NCBI GenBank assembly: GCA_002077045.2
Contig: KZ111142.1
Span: 274,411 to 338,410 of the forward strand
DNA from: Rachicladosporium sp. CCFEE 5018
Taxonomy: Eukaryota; Ascomycota; Dothideomycetes; Cladosporiales; Cladosporiaceae
DNA length: 64,000 nucleotides
Direction of reading: 5' to 3'
Shown here: positions 32,903-44,947 of the stretch, piece after piece
How the letters are laid out: each line of letters starts with the position of its first letter
Position numbering within the stretch: position 1 is the first letter of the stretch
Notes under the pieces: generated by a model
What the model was told of the DNA's origin: nothing
Database searches by the model: none
What the model saw: only the letters and a program-made list of their open reading frames with translations
Made by a program: the position numbers and the translations under genes

Positions 32903-34632
32903 CGTGGGTTCGACACTCGCTCGTACAGGCTGCTCGGGGTCGGCACACTACTCTGCGAATGTCTTGCCACCTCTAGTTGCCGCCGAATCTGCGCGCGGGG
33001 ACCCTGGCGTAGTCGCGCGATACATAGAGCGAAATATCACGGCGAATCGTTCGCGCCGCTTACGTGGGGTGAAGCCCAGTCAGTGAGGTTGGTGTGGTCA
33101 CGGTCCCGCGACCCACATTGACCGTATCGCCTTATGTCATGTGCAGACCGACCGCGTGGTATCGTAAGGTACGATTCAGCGCGCGCAACAGGGCGCAGAG
33201 CGTGTTCCTGCGTGGGCTCGGTACTCGACGATATGCGAGGTGTAGGGATGCTCGTCAAGTGCCGAGCGTTGTGCTGACTGATACAGGATGACTCGGATCG
33301 TTGTCGCGAGGCTTTGGGTCGAGCAATGTCGTTATCGGGGGGTGCTCCTGACAGCAGCGGAGAAGTAGTGGGCCGCGTTTGGTGGTGGTGAGCGACAGCG
33401 ACGTCGAGGGCGGGCGCGGTGGAGGGTGCGCTCTAACAACGCCGCTTGGGGCGTCTCTTGGCAGCGGCCCGCGGCCGTCGGCATCTCGGAGAAGAACTAC
33501 AAATACCCAAATCTCAAATCTCGACTTTCTTCACGACACCATCAACACTCGCGCCTGCACTGCCCGCACCACCACCAATCTGTGAGGGTGCAGTCTGGTC
33601 GGCGCGAGTCCCGGCAACGCTGGTAAGTCTCCTCACTCGATTCCTTACCTTCACCATCACCGAACGATGACAACACAACAAACATGTCTTCTTTTCCCAG
33701 CCGAATCGCCCATGAGGAAACCAGCCTTTCCGTTTGCCTCTCGCAGGGCGGACGTATACTAGCCAGTAACTTTTGTCTGACACCTGCACACTCACAAACA
33801 AATGTATCGCCAGCACCGCGACCTCCAGCTAACATCTGGACAGACCATAGGGACTTCAATCACCGCTCTTGTGTCCCCGAGGAACATGGATTGCCGGCTG
33901 CTCATCACCGCAGAGGTATGCATACCCTCTTCCCCTGATTATCACCCCCTCAGCGCATCTCTTTTCACCTCTCATCTTTATGAGGTCGAGGGAGCTCTGC
34001 CTTGCTGGATGATGAAACCCATACCACATTCGCAGTTTTCATGCTAGCCCTCGCCAAGAACCTACTTAGAGTGGCATACTGAGCACGCAATCTTCCTTGG
34101 ATGTCTGACCCAGCTACACATCACCTGCACTTCCATTCAAATCTATAAGAGGGCAGTCACTGACTTGAGTGAAAGACTTAGCTTCGCGGCCGTTAAAGCA
34201 GGGTGGGGAAAGGTCGATGCAGTTCCGTTCGACTTCAAGTAGACCTGTACATAGTAAATGCAATCCTACCCTCAGACTTGATCTACTTGCCTATGGCATT
34301 CCATCTCCGCTGTGTCAAATCACGACAGTAAATGAATCCGCTGTCACTGAAGCTGCTGCATGTACGTGTACCTCTGTGCAAGCGAGCCAGGCTTGGCAGC
34401 GGCTCTGCAGATGGTTGACGTCGGTGAACCTTGAAGCTCGGACGGCGTAGCTCCAATGTCAAAGACGCTGCCATTGATAGCTCCAACCTCGTTCATCTTG
34501 ACTGTTGTGTTACCCCCATATCCCGTCATTCACCGCGCCATATAGGTCGAGCTCCTCATCCACATATCAGGCACCGCGCAGTCAGCGCGAGGACAGTGCC
34601 AACCTCCAGGCAGGCAGAAGCAATCTATCAAG
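32903..34632. other. Intergenic between divergent PtaB-like and V-ATPase genes
   Basis: About 1.7 kb. Around 33600-33950 there are several good donor and acceptor motifs (GTAAGT at about 33623, GTATGC at about 33914), which may be a spliced 5' UTR or a small unrecognised gene. No conserved protein could be assembled. Confidence 0.4.
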
Positions 34633-36430
34633 ATGGCAAATGACCCGCGGATGATGTCCGTGACGCCTCGTATACGGTACAACACTGTGGGAGGTGTGAA
34701 TGGGCCGCTGGTCATCTTGGAGAATGTATGCTGGACAGCCGTAACACTGAAGCGGAACCAGGAAGCTGAGACGTTGGACAGGTCAAATTCCCTCGTTTCA
34801 ACGAGATTGTCACGATCACGCTACCCGATGGCACGGAGCGAAGTGGACAGGTGCTTGAGGCGAGAGGTATGGTATACTGAGCTGCGAGAGGTGAAAGAGA
34901 TGCTAAGGCAATACAGGAAATCGCGCAGTCGTGCAAGTCTTCGAGGGCACCACTGGCATCGACGTCAAGAGGGTCAGCAAGTCACAGAGCAATCCTACGG
35001 CCACAGACTAATCAACACCTTAGACCAAAGTCGAGTTCACCGGCCACAACCTCAAACTCGGCGTTAGCGAAGACATGCTGGGCCGCATCTTCGACGGCTC
35101 CGGCCGCGCCATCGACAAAGGCCCCAAAGTCCTCGCCGAAGACTACCTCGACATCAATGGCTCGCCCATCAACCCTTACTCCCGCGTCTACCCCGAGGAG
35201 ATGATCAAGACCGGTATCAGCGCCATCGACTCCATGAACTCAATCGCCCGTGGGCAGAAGATCCCGATCTTCTCGTCTGCTGGTCTTCCGCATAACGAGA
35301 TTGCGGCGCAGATTTGTCGTCAGGCTGGTTTGGTCAAGCCGACGAAGGGTGTGCATGATGATCACGATGATAACTTCTCGATTGTGTTTGGTGCTATGGG
35401 TGTGAACTTGGAGACTAGTCGGTTCTTTACTAAAGACTTTGAGGAGAATGGTTCGATGGAACGTGTTACGCTGTTCTTGAATTTGGCAAACGACCCGACG
35501 TATGATTTTGTCATTGTGGGAAATGTGCTCAGCATACTGACAATCCTCTCAGCATCGAGCGCATCATCACCCCTCGTCTCGCCTTGACCACCGCCGAATA
35601 CTACGCATACCAACTCGAGAAGCATGTCCTCGTCATTCTCACCGATCTGTCCTCCTACTGCGATGCTCTACGTGAGGTATCCGCTGCAAGAGAAGAGGTC
35701 CCCGGTCGCCGCGGCTACCCAGGTTATATGTACACTGATTTGTCCACAATCTACGAGCGCGCTGGCCGAGTGCAAGGCCGCAACGGCTCCATCACGCAGA
35801 TTCCCATCTTGACTATGCCGAACGAGGGTACGCAATCTTGCTCCCAAAACACACCTTCCAGCCACTAACACCTCATGTCCAGATATCACCCACCCCATCC
35901 CCGATCTCACAGGCTACATCACCGAAGGCCAAATCTTCGTCGACCGCGCCCTCCACAACAAGGGCATCTACCCACCCATCAACGTCCTCCCCTCCCTCTC
36001 CCGCCTCATGAAGTCCGCCATAGGCGAAGGCCACACGCGCAAAGACCACTCCGACGTGTCCAACCAGCTCTACGCCAAATACGCCATTGGTCGTGACGCC
36101 GCCTCCATGAAGGCTGTTGTCGGCGAGGAGGCTCTCAGCTCAGAGGACAAGCTGTCATTGGAGTTCCTGGAGAAGTTCGAGAAGACTTATATTGCGCAAG
36201 GGGCTTATGAGAACCGCGGCGTTGTTGATGGGCTGGACTTGGCATGGGAGCTGCTGAGGATTTATCCTAAGGAGCTGTTGAATCGGATTCCGAAGAAGGT
36301 GCTGGATGAGTTTTATGGGAGGGAGAAGAAGGAGAAGAAGGATGATAAGGATACGAATGATGGGGAGGCGAATGGGGTGAATGGGGAGGAGAATGGGGAG
36401 GAGAACGGGGAGGAGGAGAGCTTGATCTAG
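34633..36430 (+). CDS. VMA2: V-type proton ATPase subunit B
   Basis: Exons 34633-34725, 34782-34866, 34917-34972, 35024-35499, 35553-35827 and 35883-36430; the phases fit exactly and give 510 residues. Conserved blocks: RIRYNTVGGVNGPLVI, VTITLPDGTERSGQVLEARG, FDGSGRAIDKGPKVLAEDY, YPEEMIKTGISAIDSMNSIA, GLPHNEIAAQICRQAGLV, NFSIVFGAMGVNLETSRFF, ALREVSAAREEVPGRRGYPG, LPSLSRLMKSAIGEGHT. This is the non-catalytic nucleotide-binding subunit of the V1 sector, which pairs with subunit A to power proton pumping into vacuoles and Golgi compartments. The C-terminus carries a lineage-specific Asn/Gly/Glu-rich tail. The six-exon structure and intact frame make it a good internal control for sequence quality. 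Confidence 0.97.
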
Positions 36431-37101
36431 GGATGCGGCTGTAGGGCGAGTAGGGAGAAGGAGAATGGAAGAGAGGAGAGGCTTGTAGATAGTGGGCTGT
36501 TTTACTTTGTAGAGTGAGCGAGCATACTGGCGTTCTGGCAAGTCTCCTTCGATGGCCCGCACTTCTCACCCTGTGTCGAAGCAATCTGCTCCTCGCCTAT
36601 TCCTTGGCTCCCTTGATCTTGAGCTCTCCCTCATCATTGATCATAAGTTGCAACCTCCCTAGGGCCTTGACGCCAATCCGATTCGCATCCTCAGATGCGC
36701 GGCTCCAACTGCTCCTCCCAGTCCTTGGTGCTTCCACGCCAGTCGCGCCGCTCGTGCTCAGCTTCAAACTTGTTGTGATGTGTGTGGTATCGGCTACCAT
36801 ACGGGTGGTGGTCGTCGTGAGATGTTTATGTGAACGTCCGCACTGGGAAGTCAGGTGACATGGACTGGTAGCTTCGTCCTCTCTCGCCTGGAGCGTATGC
36901 GGTCCAGGCGGCGATACTATGGGTTGGGTCTCCTATCGGAGTATTTTCACGTGGAGACCAGCCCTCGTAGTCGCTTCCATCATAGCAGCCTGTGGCAATA
37001 TCGCCTGAGTGTCGTGCGTCGCAGTCACCACCTCCCACACCGTCCGCCGTGAGGTCACTTTCGCCGTCTTCGCTATGCGCGGTATCGGAAGGGCCTTCGT
37101 C
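36431..37101. other. Convergent intergenic region
   Basis: About 670 bp between the stops of the V-ATPase gene and the minus-strand 2EXR-like gene. No supported gene; mainly 3' flanks. Confidence 0.45.
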
Positions 37102-38031
37102 TTACTGGATTGTGTAGTCTTCCGACTCTGAATATTGTCGACAACTGAGGCAGCGACAGTCGGAATTGTTGTGGCAGTCGTCGGGAATGGTGGGCTTCGA
37201 TTGGTTGTAGGCGATATTGCTCCAATCGATGGCTTCATCATCGGGCCAGAAGTCTCCCGAATCACCAGATCTGAAGCCGTGCTGGCTGGGATGAGTCTCA
37301 ATGCTGTCTCGAATCAGTATCTTCCGTGGTCCTTATTGTATGTTCAGAAGACTTACTCTTCGATGAGACGATTCAGCTCATTGTAACCCCCGGAAAGCTC
37401 ATGGACGGCCACACGTTGACACGTAACATGCCCACGCTGTAGCACTAACGTGATCTGCCCAGGAGCTTGGATCATGGCGAACGCCGTGAGCATATCGTGA
37501 ACGGCCTGCGTCAGAATGAATTTGTGATCGAACCGAGTGGTGACCATGTTCGTCCCCGCAAGCCAGCGACTCGCACGCAGCAAGTCCAGGACGGTCAAAG
37601 CGGCCATTCGGGAGTCCTCGGAGGACCGACTGACGCTCACGTTGACGACTACGCGGCGCATCTGCTGCGGCGTCTGAATTGTGTGCGGTCTGCCGAGGAA
37701 GCGAGAGAGCATGGGATTCTCGACCCCGTCGCTACAGCGGAAGCGGAAGGTACTGCAGTCGAGGTACACAGGCTTCGCTTCGTTGTGTACTTGGCGCCAA
37801 TGAGGAGTGCTAGGGAGTGAGGTAAGTCGCAGCAGGTGTCCCGCCTGAGGTCGCGGGGCGTGACAACGAAGCAGTGTTGGTGGATTGGGAAGGCGTATTC
37901 GTAGATGCGCAGGCCTTGAATGAGTTAGTGATGTGTGGAGGAAAGTACTGGATGGGAAGCTTACTCATTTCTGGTAGGATCTGGAAGAGATAGCAGGGCG
38001 CGATGAGCTGCTGTGGCGGCGGAGGAGCCAT
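37102..38031 (-). CDS. 2EXR/F-box-like protein, copy 1, with one-base frameshift
   Basis: Exons 37965-38031, 37357-37914 and 37102-37303 by manual splicing. It starts MAPPPPQQLIAPCYLFQILPEM, splices into LRIYEYAFPIHQHCF, then (after a one-base frame break near 37791-37801) continues RQVHNEAKPVYLDCSTFRF ... MRRVVVNVSVSR ... ELSGGYNELNRLIEE, and through a GTAAGT intron to a third exon ending in DCHNNSDCRCLSCR and a stop at 37102-37104. The pattern of LPxE(L/M)R at the start, xIYE, and xQIxxEA matches the large fungal 2EXR/F-box-like class, thought to act in protein-protein interaction, possibly ubiquitin ligase adaptors. The frame break may be a consensus error; the family call is by motif only. 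Confidence 0.55.
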
Positions 38032-38638
38032 GGAGACGGTGAGTGGACTCATCGATGCGAAATCGAGATGTACAACCGATGCACTTCTTGGATAGTAGGA
38101 ATTGTTTGTGCGAGTAGTCCACAAAGCTGTTAGCGACTCAATGCTCACCAGAGTCACAAAAAGTTAACGGCCCGGCAGCAAGCGCAAAGAAAGTAAAGTA
38201 AAGTGAATGTTTCGAGTCATTGAGTAGGCCCACCGCGCTCTCTTATTGAACTTTTCAGATCTTGTAGCGTACGATGAGTGACAACATGTACGCTGGGAAC
38301 CGTTGTGTTGTCTACACAGAAGCGAGTCCATACTTGTCTTTGGTAAAAGCCGCTCCAGACCGTCCAAGCTGTCCGGTCTCATCATGATCGAACAGTATTC
38401 TGTTATCCCCGTCGAGAGCCTTGATTCTATTTCAGGCAGACGCTACGGCCAAGAAGCTGCAAGCCGGCAGCTTCCTGCAGCGCTTCTGCATACCTCAATC
38501 AGTGCTATACTGGCTCTCCCGCTCATTAAAACGAGCATTCTCGGCCATCGCCATCCTGAAAGTCTCAATGTCTGTCCGGGGTCGGCACTGGAGCTGAGAT
38601 ACCACACTGTGGTCGATCCGTCAGCTCGGTGATCAGTG
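38032..38638. other. Intergenic between 2EXR-like copies 1 and 2
   Basis: About 600 bp. Nothing firmly coding. A GTACGC at the end of copy 2 could be a splice donor leading to an extra exon in this stretch. Confidence 0.35.
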
Positions 38639-39350
38639 TTAAGCGTACGTATCCCTGGAAATGTACCTGTCCAATCGTTCAACGAACATGCCCCATGGCA
38701 ATCGATCGTAGTGCAATGTTAGATCACTATACTCGCCACCTCCTCTCTTCTCAGTGGAACATTGACTTATCCGAAGACTAGCTCTGTCAACCCTAGCGTC
38801 GGCGATCAATGCATCTCTGATCGGCCTAAGGTCATTTCTGTACGTGCCTAGCATATTCGTGATATGCACTTCGAGGTGGCTGAGACGACTAGAGGCGTAT
38901 CTGTACACATGATTCTGCAAAAGCTTCGAAAGCTCGAGCGGGAGCTGCCCAACACCTGGAACGTGGGGACTGTAGCAGTCTATTCGAACCAAGATATTGC
39001 GCGCATGGTGCAGAAATGGAGGATTCCGCTCCCACCATACTCTATCTTTCTCATGTCGTTTCGTGCTCATGCGAAAGCTGATAATCATCCTGTTCCAGCA
39101 GACGGGCGTCGCCTCGCTGCGAATTTGTTTGCACGTCCCCAGCAAGCTCAAGCCTGTGGGAACGTAAGCTCCAGCTCTGCGCCGAATCAGAGCGTCCCAG
39201 GCGAAGAATGTGCACTCGATCTCGGGGAAGATCTGTTCGTAGATGCAGCAGCCTGTACATTATCAGCGCTCTGCCACCCCACTCCAGCCGAGTGCTGCTG
39301 CAATGCATACGAAGTTCGGGCGGGAGGTCCAGGAGGGGACAGTTCGGCAT
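38639..39350 (-). CDS. 2EXR/F-box-like protein, copy 2, intact
   Basis: Two exons, 39311-39350 and 38639-39252, joined by a 58-nt intron (GTATGC..TACAG, TGATAAT branch) in exact phase, 217 residues. It reads MPNCPLLDLPPELR|CCIYEQIFPEIECTFF ... SLLGTCKQIRSEATPVCW ... HARNILVRIDCYS. The LPPELR-xIYE start and TCKQIRSEA block are the class hallmarks, and the intron falls inside the same Arg codon as in copies 1, 3 and 4. It diverges strongly from copies 1 and 4 after the second block and lacks their cysteine motif. An alternative third exon through GTACGC at the stop is possible. Function unknown. Confidence 0.6.
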
Positions 39351-40149
39351 GATCGCTTCGCTTGGCCTCCATCGAAGCCTTGCATGGCGTGTGATCTGGC
39401 CGACAAGGATTGTGGGCGATCGTTGCGGCGTATTTTCAATGCTGTGCTACTCTTAAGCGCCTGGCTGTATGATGACGCACCGACAGCTCGCGCTTACTTA
39501 CGCCGACATCTATAGCGAGCCATGTCTACACACAAACCTCGAAAATCAGTAGCATGCGTAATTGCAGGTGAACTTGGTGGACGTGTTAGAGGCCTATGCA
39601 GCTCTTGGTTTCCCTCGGGGATGTCGCTCAATCCGCTTCCAATTTCGAGTTCGCGGGAACGGCATGTGAGAGAAGCAATCTCGACGTTGACGCACCGGGT
39701 TCGACAGCTCAGTGAGCTCTTGTTGCTCTGGCGATGCCTCCTTCGGACATCCGCTACCATGCCAGGAAGAGCCTATTCAACATGATCGAGGCGGTCCAGC
39801 TCGACCCATAGTCCACACCCAGTATGTCTATACAACCCAGTCGAGGCTACTACCATCGACGAGACCCTTGAAATTATCGATATTGAAGTATGGTTCGAAC
39901 TCGGAATCGTGCCTCTCGACAATGCTGTGACACATCTGTCAACGATGTATTGCATGGATCCGAAGGTACATTTACGCCTTAGACACTCCTTCGTGTTCCT
40001 CCCAACAGACGTGTTCATTTCGCTGCCAGCGTCCGAGCTTCGTGATTGACCCCTTGGCCTCTGAAATTGATATCTCATCGACACATTGACCGTGTCTGCC
40101 CGTACGTTGGCCAGGAGCCACAGCGTGATCGTACTTAAGCCTAACTCAC
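39351..40149. other. Intergenic, possible decayed 3' part of 2EXR-like copy 3
   Basis: No clean ORF. A long minus-strand frame (39773-40336) overlaps the homologous part of copy 3 and continues without recognisable content. Confidence 0.35.
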
Positions 40150-40783
40150 CGATACTGAGGCACTGAGGAAACGTGAGCGTGAGGTGCTTGGTCCGATGAT
40201 CTTGGTTCCGGCGACTATCATCGCGCAAGAGCCTACCAAGTTGCTCTGCGACGGTCCCGGCGGCTTGATACCCTCGTCGCTCATTTCCAGCACGATGTTG
40301 GGTACCAAAGACAAGAAATCCAGATGGGACTTCCATACATGATCACTCGGAGCTTAGTATGCGCCGTTCATGACAAAGTGAAGGGTAGATTCCGTATGGA
40401 AGACTGGCAATTCCTCATCGCGAATCCGATGACGAGTCCCAGCAATCCTGGAGAAAGGCACCAAGCTGTGTCATCGCGTACAAACAAGTAACCACGGTCG
40501 CTGATCAAGACTCTGCGTGTACTTGCAGGGAAGACTTGCTCATATATTGTGATGACTGCAAGCCATTAGCATTGCGAAGTGCCTTCTGGATCGCTGGGGG
40601 TCGTATACGGAGTTCAGAGGGCAGACGCAAGAAATAGCAAGGCGAATCGTCCGTCGTAGCTTCATCTCTGGGCACTGTCAGGGGCGCCGATGGTCTGGAG
40701 TTCTCCCTTGGCAGTGTACACGAGATAGGGGGGCCTACACGAATCGTGCTCGGTGTATCTATAGATAGTGACGCCTGAGACAT
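40150..40783 (-). pseudogene. 2EXR/F-box-like copy 3, multiply frameshifted
   Basis: Start MSQASLSIDTPSTIRVG at 40783; exon 1 ends at 40609 in SPCYFLRLPSEL and splices (GTATAC..TTGCAG, GCTAAT branch) to 40555, reading TIYEQVFPAST ... LSPGLLG. The frame then breaks near 40438-40440 (ccc on plus): the conserved continuation TRHRIRDEELPVFHTES is in another frame and would rejoin if one base were added. Further on a stop after FVMNGAY, then AEQLGRLLRDD ... KHLTLTFPQCLSIG in a further frame. So at least one indel looks like a homopolymer error, but the later stop and shift suggest real decay. The conserved part ends at a GTGAGT motif at 40149. Confidence 0.5.
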
Positions 40784-43108
40784 CAAGGCCGACAACGTTT
40801 CCCTCTTGCAGACACCACTGCATTCCTGTTCATCCGTCTGCTCCCCATGACATTGGTGGGTCATAGTGATGGATCTGCTGCATCATGCAAGGTAGTCCGG
40901 AATCGCCGCTCTGGTTCCCGAACACAGATGTAGGTCGCACAGCAGCTCGCAACCTGCAGCACATCCATGTGCTTCTCAATGGCTCGCTTGACGCACCAAG
41001 GCAGTATCTCATTTTTCCCCCGTGCCTTTTGTATCTCTCTCCTACGTTGCTCAAACAGAAGGAAATGGACACCATCAGCTTGGGCCAACATGGCGATGTC
41101 CTCCGACTATATCGCAGGAGCCAACGCCGCCTGAAACTACTCTTATCAACTGTAAGCGGCAGTAAGACTGGTCACATAACGAACGGCCGGCTGGTCGTAC
41201 CTTCGTCCGCAACAGTATTCAACTCGACCACGACAGCACTCGCAATTATAGTTGCCTGTCTATGCATCTGTCCTCTGGCTCTCATGTTCGACCGCATGCG
41301 AGGCACCGGCCACGGCTGAGGCACAGGTCATTCGACAACATCGCCCGACTGGAATGCCGCTAGGGCATCTGCTGCTGATCCATCAAGCTCTCCAGCATTG
41401 ATCCGACTTCTTCGATACACAACCGAGCCGTTCAACAGCAAACTTCATCTTGTCCTCTACATCCTGGCGTACGGGCCGCTACCATACCCTGCTCTCAACA
41501 CATGTCGTCAACAGAAGCCTTCCAGAATTTCTCATGACTGGCTTGGGCGTTGCTGGCTCGGCAGCTTCTTGCGCCCGAGTCCCAGCTATGAACGGCGGAC
41601 ACGTCTTCGGCTTGACTCTCTGCGCCACGCTCAGCACAAGCACAGTGACCATTCTGACTGGTGAGTACGTCGCACAACCGTTCGGGTGCTCGACTGTGTG
41701 GGCTGTTTGGGGTTCCGCCTCGATCTGGCGGGCACTGATGGCAGTGGGACTTTTGGACCAAGCTATTGTGCCCATGCGCGAAACGACCGGCAAGAGCTAC
41801 GCATAGCTCACCGGAGTGCTGCAACGTTGCTGGCGAGTGAGGTGGCTTGGGGCCAGCATATACAGTCTAGAGTAAGACCCGAATTTGACAGGTTCATACT
41901 CATCAATGTCACGGCGTACTGTGTCGCTACGATGTATTACTGGGCCTTCTCAAAGCCGTCGGACAGGATTGCGCGGCGTACTGCGCGCTGATGAGGGGGG
42001 CTAAAAGCGTCAGACGCTGGAAGTCGGTGCTTGTCTATGAGCTCCTCCACGCAGAACTCGATCTTCGCCGGCCTAGTCAACAGCAAAGGCACACGCCCGA
42101 TTTCGAGCGCTACTTCTTTACATGCAATGACGCTTGCGGGATGTTTGGGCACTGGCTGCCGTCAAAGAAAGTCGCATATGCTATGTCTGGGAGGTCCTCA
42201 TACTGGGTAGAGCTGCTTTGCGTGTTCAAGCAGGCAGCTCACACGGAATGGTGCAGGGCGCCATGGGGGTTGGAAGATTATCTGGCACTTGCGATTTCAG
42301 TGATCAGAATTTTGCACACGCACTAGAGCAAGAGCTAGAAAGCTAAGCACAAACCCAAAACTGTTCTCCAAGCAGAATGTAAGCAGAGACCTTCCACCCG
42401 ATGCACCGCAGTGCCAATGCCAAGAGGCCGTCCGTAGCCCCTATCAGGCCGAAGCCTATGCCAAATATGCAGCCTTCCAGAGCCCTTCACTCAGAGATCT
42501 ATCGGATTTGAGCCACTCATGTACCGCAGAGGGCAAGTCGCTTTTGTACAGATATCGTCATCAGGATAAGGATATCGTAGCCGTCGTGTCTAGGGAAAGT
42601 GGGAAGGGAAGGGAGGATGTGTGTGTGCCCAAGAGAAAAGTCCAAGATGAGTGGGTATATCCGGGAAACGCCGGTGATGTGTGATCTTGAGGTGTCGGAG
42701 ACAGTGCACGTGCTGTGTGCCGCTGTCTGTGCTGACCGCTGTATCGTGTGCTGGTATGAGGAGGAAGAGAGGAATCCGCAGGGTCAGAAGAATGTTGGTA
42801 CAGCCAATGATGGCATCGTAATCCAGATCATGCTAATGATGTGATCGAGTGTAGGCAATCGTAGCCCGAGGAAAGTGCTGGAAGTCCGAAAGAGAGAATG
42901 CTGTATCGAGAATGTATAATGTTGATCACCGTTGACATCGTGGAGCTCGTTAGAGCACGCTTGATCTCACAGCGTTCATCAAAGTCATTCCGGTACATGT
43001 GCCCTCACGGTATAGTGTTGGTATGTTCCAGCCCGGGCGCCAGTCGGACATTACGAGTAGTGTGTGTGCTGCGTGGCAGCAAGGGACTTGCGAAGTGATA
43101 TCACAGCT
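40784..43108. other. Gene-poor region with unrecognised ORFs
   Basis: About 2.3 kb. Plus-strand frames near 41071-41319 (a hydrophobic segment TTALAIIVACLCICPLALM) and 41450-41806 (Gly/Ala/Ser-rich, two or three hydrophobic stretches, TTG rather than ATG start) might be parts of a degenerate or spliced membrane protein. I could not join them or identify a family. The rest, up to the stop of the bHLH gene, shows nothing convincing. Confidence 0.35.
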
Positions 43109-44947
43109 TCAAGTCCCAGCGCCATCATCGTAAGCACCAGCAACAGCATCCTGCTCCTCATCGCTGAACCGAGCCGGTCTGCCGTTGATACGCCACTGAC
43201 TCTCATCGAAGGTGTACGACGTCTTCGAAGCGTCGTTGCAGTTCATGAGCGTCTCGAGGAAGGAAGCAGCATGAGCCAATACCTCAGCACGGGAAAGGCC
43301 GATGTTGCCATTGAGAAGAGAAGGCACGAGGGTCTCGAGCTCCTTGAAGTTCTGTTTCATGGTATTGCGGCGCTTCTGCTCGGAAGCGATATGGTTCTTG
43401 CGCTTCTGCTCATCGCTGAGGTTCGGGCGGGCACTCCTAGCACCGCTGCGACGGCGACGAGCGGCAGTGGCGGCGTTCTCGCCGGAGCGTGGGGTAGCCG
43501 GCGAGCCGGTGTCGGAGCTGAGGGTGTCTGCGCGAGCAGCCGAGACGCGGGCGCGCTTTGCTGGGCGCTTGGTGGTGTGAGGCGGAGTAGGCAGTGGTGA
43601 GTCACCGTTATCGTCGATTGGCTCGGTCTTGTAGGTCTCGGTGGTATGGCGGGCCTTGCCACGAGCTGTGGGCGGCGTATTCTGCTTTGGAGCACCCTCC
43701 ATCTGGCCACGCGAGCGCTTGAGTGTAGGCTGCACCGTCGTACTCATGTCGTAGTTGAGCTGTTGATACTGGTTGCCGTACTGTGTGTTGTCGAATGATT
43801 GAGTGTGAGGCCGTTGAGTCGAGGGCGAGGGCACAGTTTTGTATTGCCGCATCTGACCGTTTGCCGTCACGTGCTGTCTGGTTTGCTGCTGTGCACCATA
43901 CACTGCCTCATTGTCATGATAGCCCATGCTGGCACGTGACGAGACAGCAGCGAGCTCAGCCAATGGCACATTCTTGAGGTTGTTGCTCTTGTCGATATTC
44001 GGAGTGTACGCACGACCGTTGAAGCCGCCCTGGCGAAAGTCATCGTCGCTACCATATGCAAGAGGTCCCGAACGCCTCTGCCCCGGGAATGGCTGATACT
44101 GCAGATGTTGGCTATACTGCTGCTGCATATATTGTTGCTGGTAGTTGCCGTGCGGAACGTGGTTGTGCACATCTGGTATCGCAAGGTTCGATGCCTTTGA
44201 CGGTTGCTGGACAACAGGCTGGGCCATGAACTCAGGCGTGTATGTGGCGGGCGGCAGTGCACGGCGGGCTCCTGCAGACTGCTGGAACGTATTCGCGGTT
44301 GGAGTCATGGGAGTGTTCGTGGCTGTTGACGATGTGCCATTGGATGCCATTGGGCTGGGGTCCTGACCGAGTCCAGCATGCACAGGCATGCCATTGCTAT
44401 CCCACATCATGCCCGAATATGCACGCTGCATGTTGCCAGTATGATTGCCGGAAAGGCTTTGAAGGACTGAAGCTGCATGCTCGTTGGAGAACTGTGCAGC
44501 TGACCCTTTGTGTCCGAAGTGCTGCCGATCAAAAGTAGAGCTTTGCCCGTCCGGGTTGAAGTCTTGACCTTGCGAATCGTCATGAAGCTGTGCTGGCTGG
44601 TGATGGTTCGAAGTTTGAGGTTGATACTGATCGTCTTGTCCCTGTTCATTATTGCCGTACAAAGTGCCGCCGAAGTCGAAATCTGCTGCGAGAGCCTGAT
44701 CGAAAGTGAACTGCTGGACACCATCGACGGTGTTCACCCCAAAACCCGCCAAGTCGAAGGTCTCCTGTGCATTGCTGTTGGTGGCGAGCGCCGGATCGTT
44801 CCAGAAGGTATCCATGGTGGAACTGTCGTGCTCGCTCAAAAGAGAGACATGATGGTCGCCGTGTTCGTTGTTGTTATTGGTAGTGGAGTGTGTGGTGTGA
44901 AGTTGATGTGGGATCTGGCCCAACAAAGCTTGAGTTACGTCTGTCAT
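43109..44947 (-). CDS. bHLH transcription factor
   Basis: Single exon, 612 residues, starting MTDVTQALLGQIPHQ. The long N-terminal region is Gln-, Asn-, Ser- and Thr-rich and lacks a recognisable domain. A basic cluster TKRPAKRARVSAAR and ARRRRSGARSARP precede the C-terminal bHLH. The basic region is RKNHIASEQKRRNTMKQNF, with the E-box-contacting Glu (HIASEQKRR), then helix 1, a loop (PSLLNGNIGLS) and helix 2 (RAEVLAHAASFLETLM). Family knowledge: such proteins bind CANNTG as dimers in the nucleus. The closest fungal class has LSDEQKR-like entry to the basic region; its targets are not known. There are no nearby co-regulated genes that suggest a pathway. Confidence 0.85.
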   Translation of the reverse strand: MTDVTQALLGQIPHQLHTTHSTTNNNNEHGDHHVSLLSEHDSSTMDTFWNDPALATNSNAQETFDLAGFGVNTVDGVQQFTFDQALAADFDFGGTLYGNNEQGQDDQYQPQTSNHHQPAQLHDDSQGQDFNPDGQSSTFDRQHFGHKGSAAQFSNEHAASVLQSLSGNHTGNMQRAYSGMMWDSNGMPVHAGLGQDPSPMASNGTSSTATNTPMTPTANTFQQSAGARRALPPATYTPEFMAQPVVQQPSKASNLAIPDVHNHVPHGNYQQQYMQQQYSQHLQYQPFPGQRRSGPLAYGSDDDFRQGGFNGRAYTPNIDKSNNLKNVPLAELAAVSSRASMGYHDNEAVYGAQQQTRQHVTANGQMRQYKTVPSPSTQRPHTQSFDNTQYGNQYQQLNYDMSTTVQPTLKRSRGQMEGAPKQNTPPTARGKARHTTETYKTEPIDDNGDSPLPTPPHTTKRPAKRARVSAARADTLSSDTGSPATPRSGENAATAARRRRSGARSARPNLSDEQKRKNHIASEQKRRNTMKQNFKELETLVPSLLNGNIGLSRAEVLAHAASFLETLMNCNDASKTSYTFDESQWRINGRPARFSDEEQDAVAGAYDDGAGT

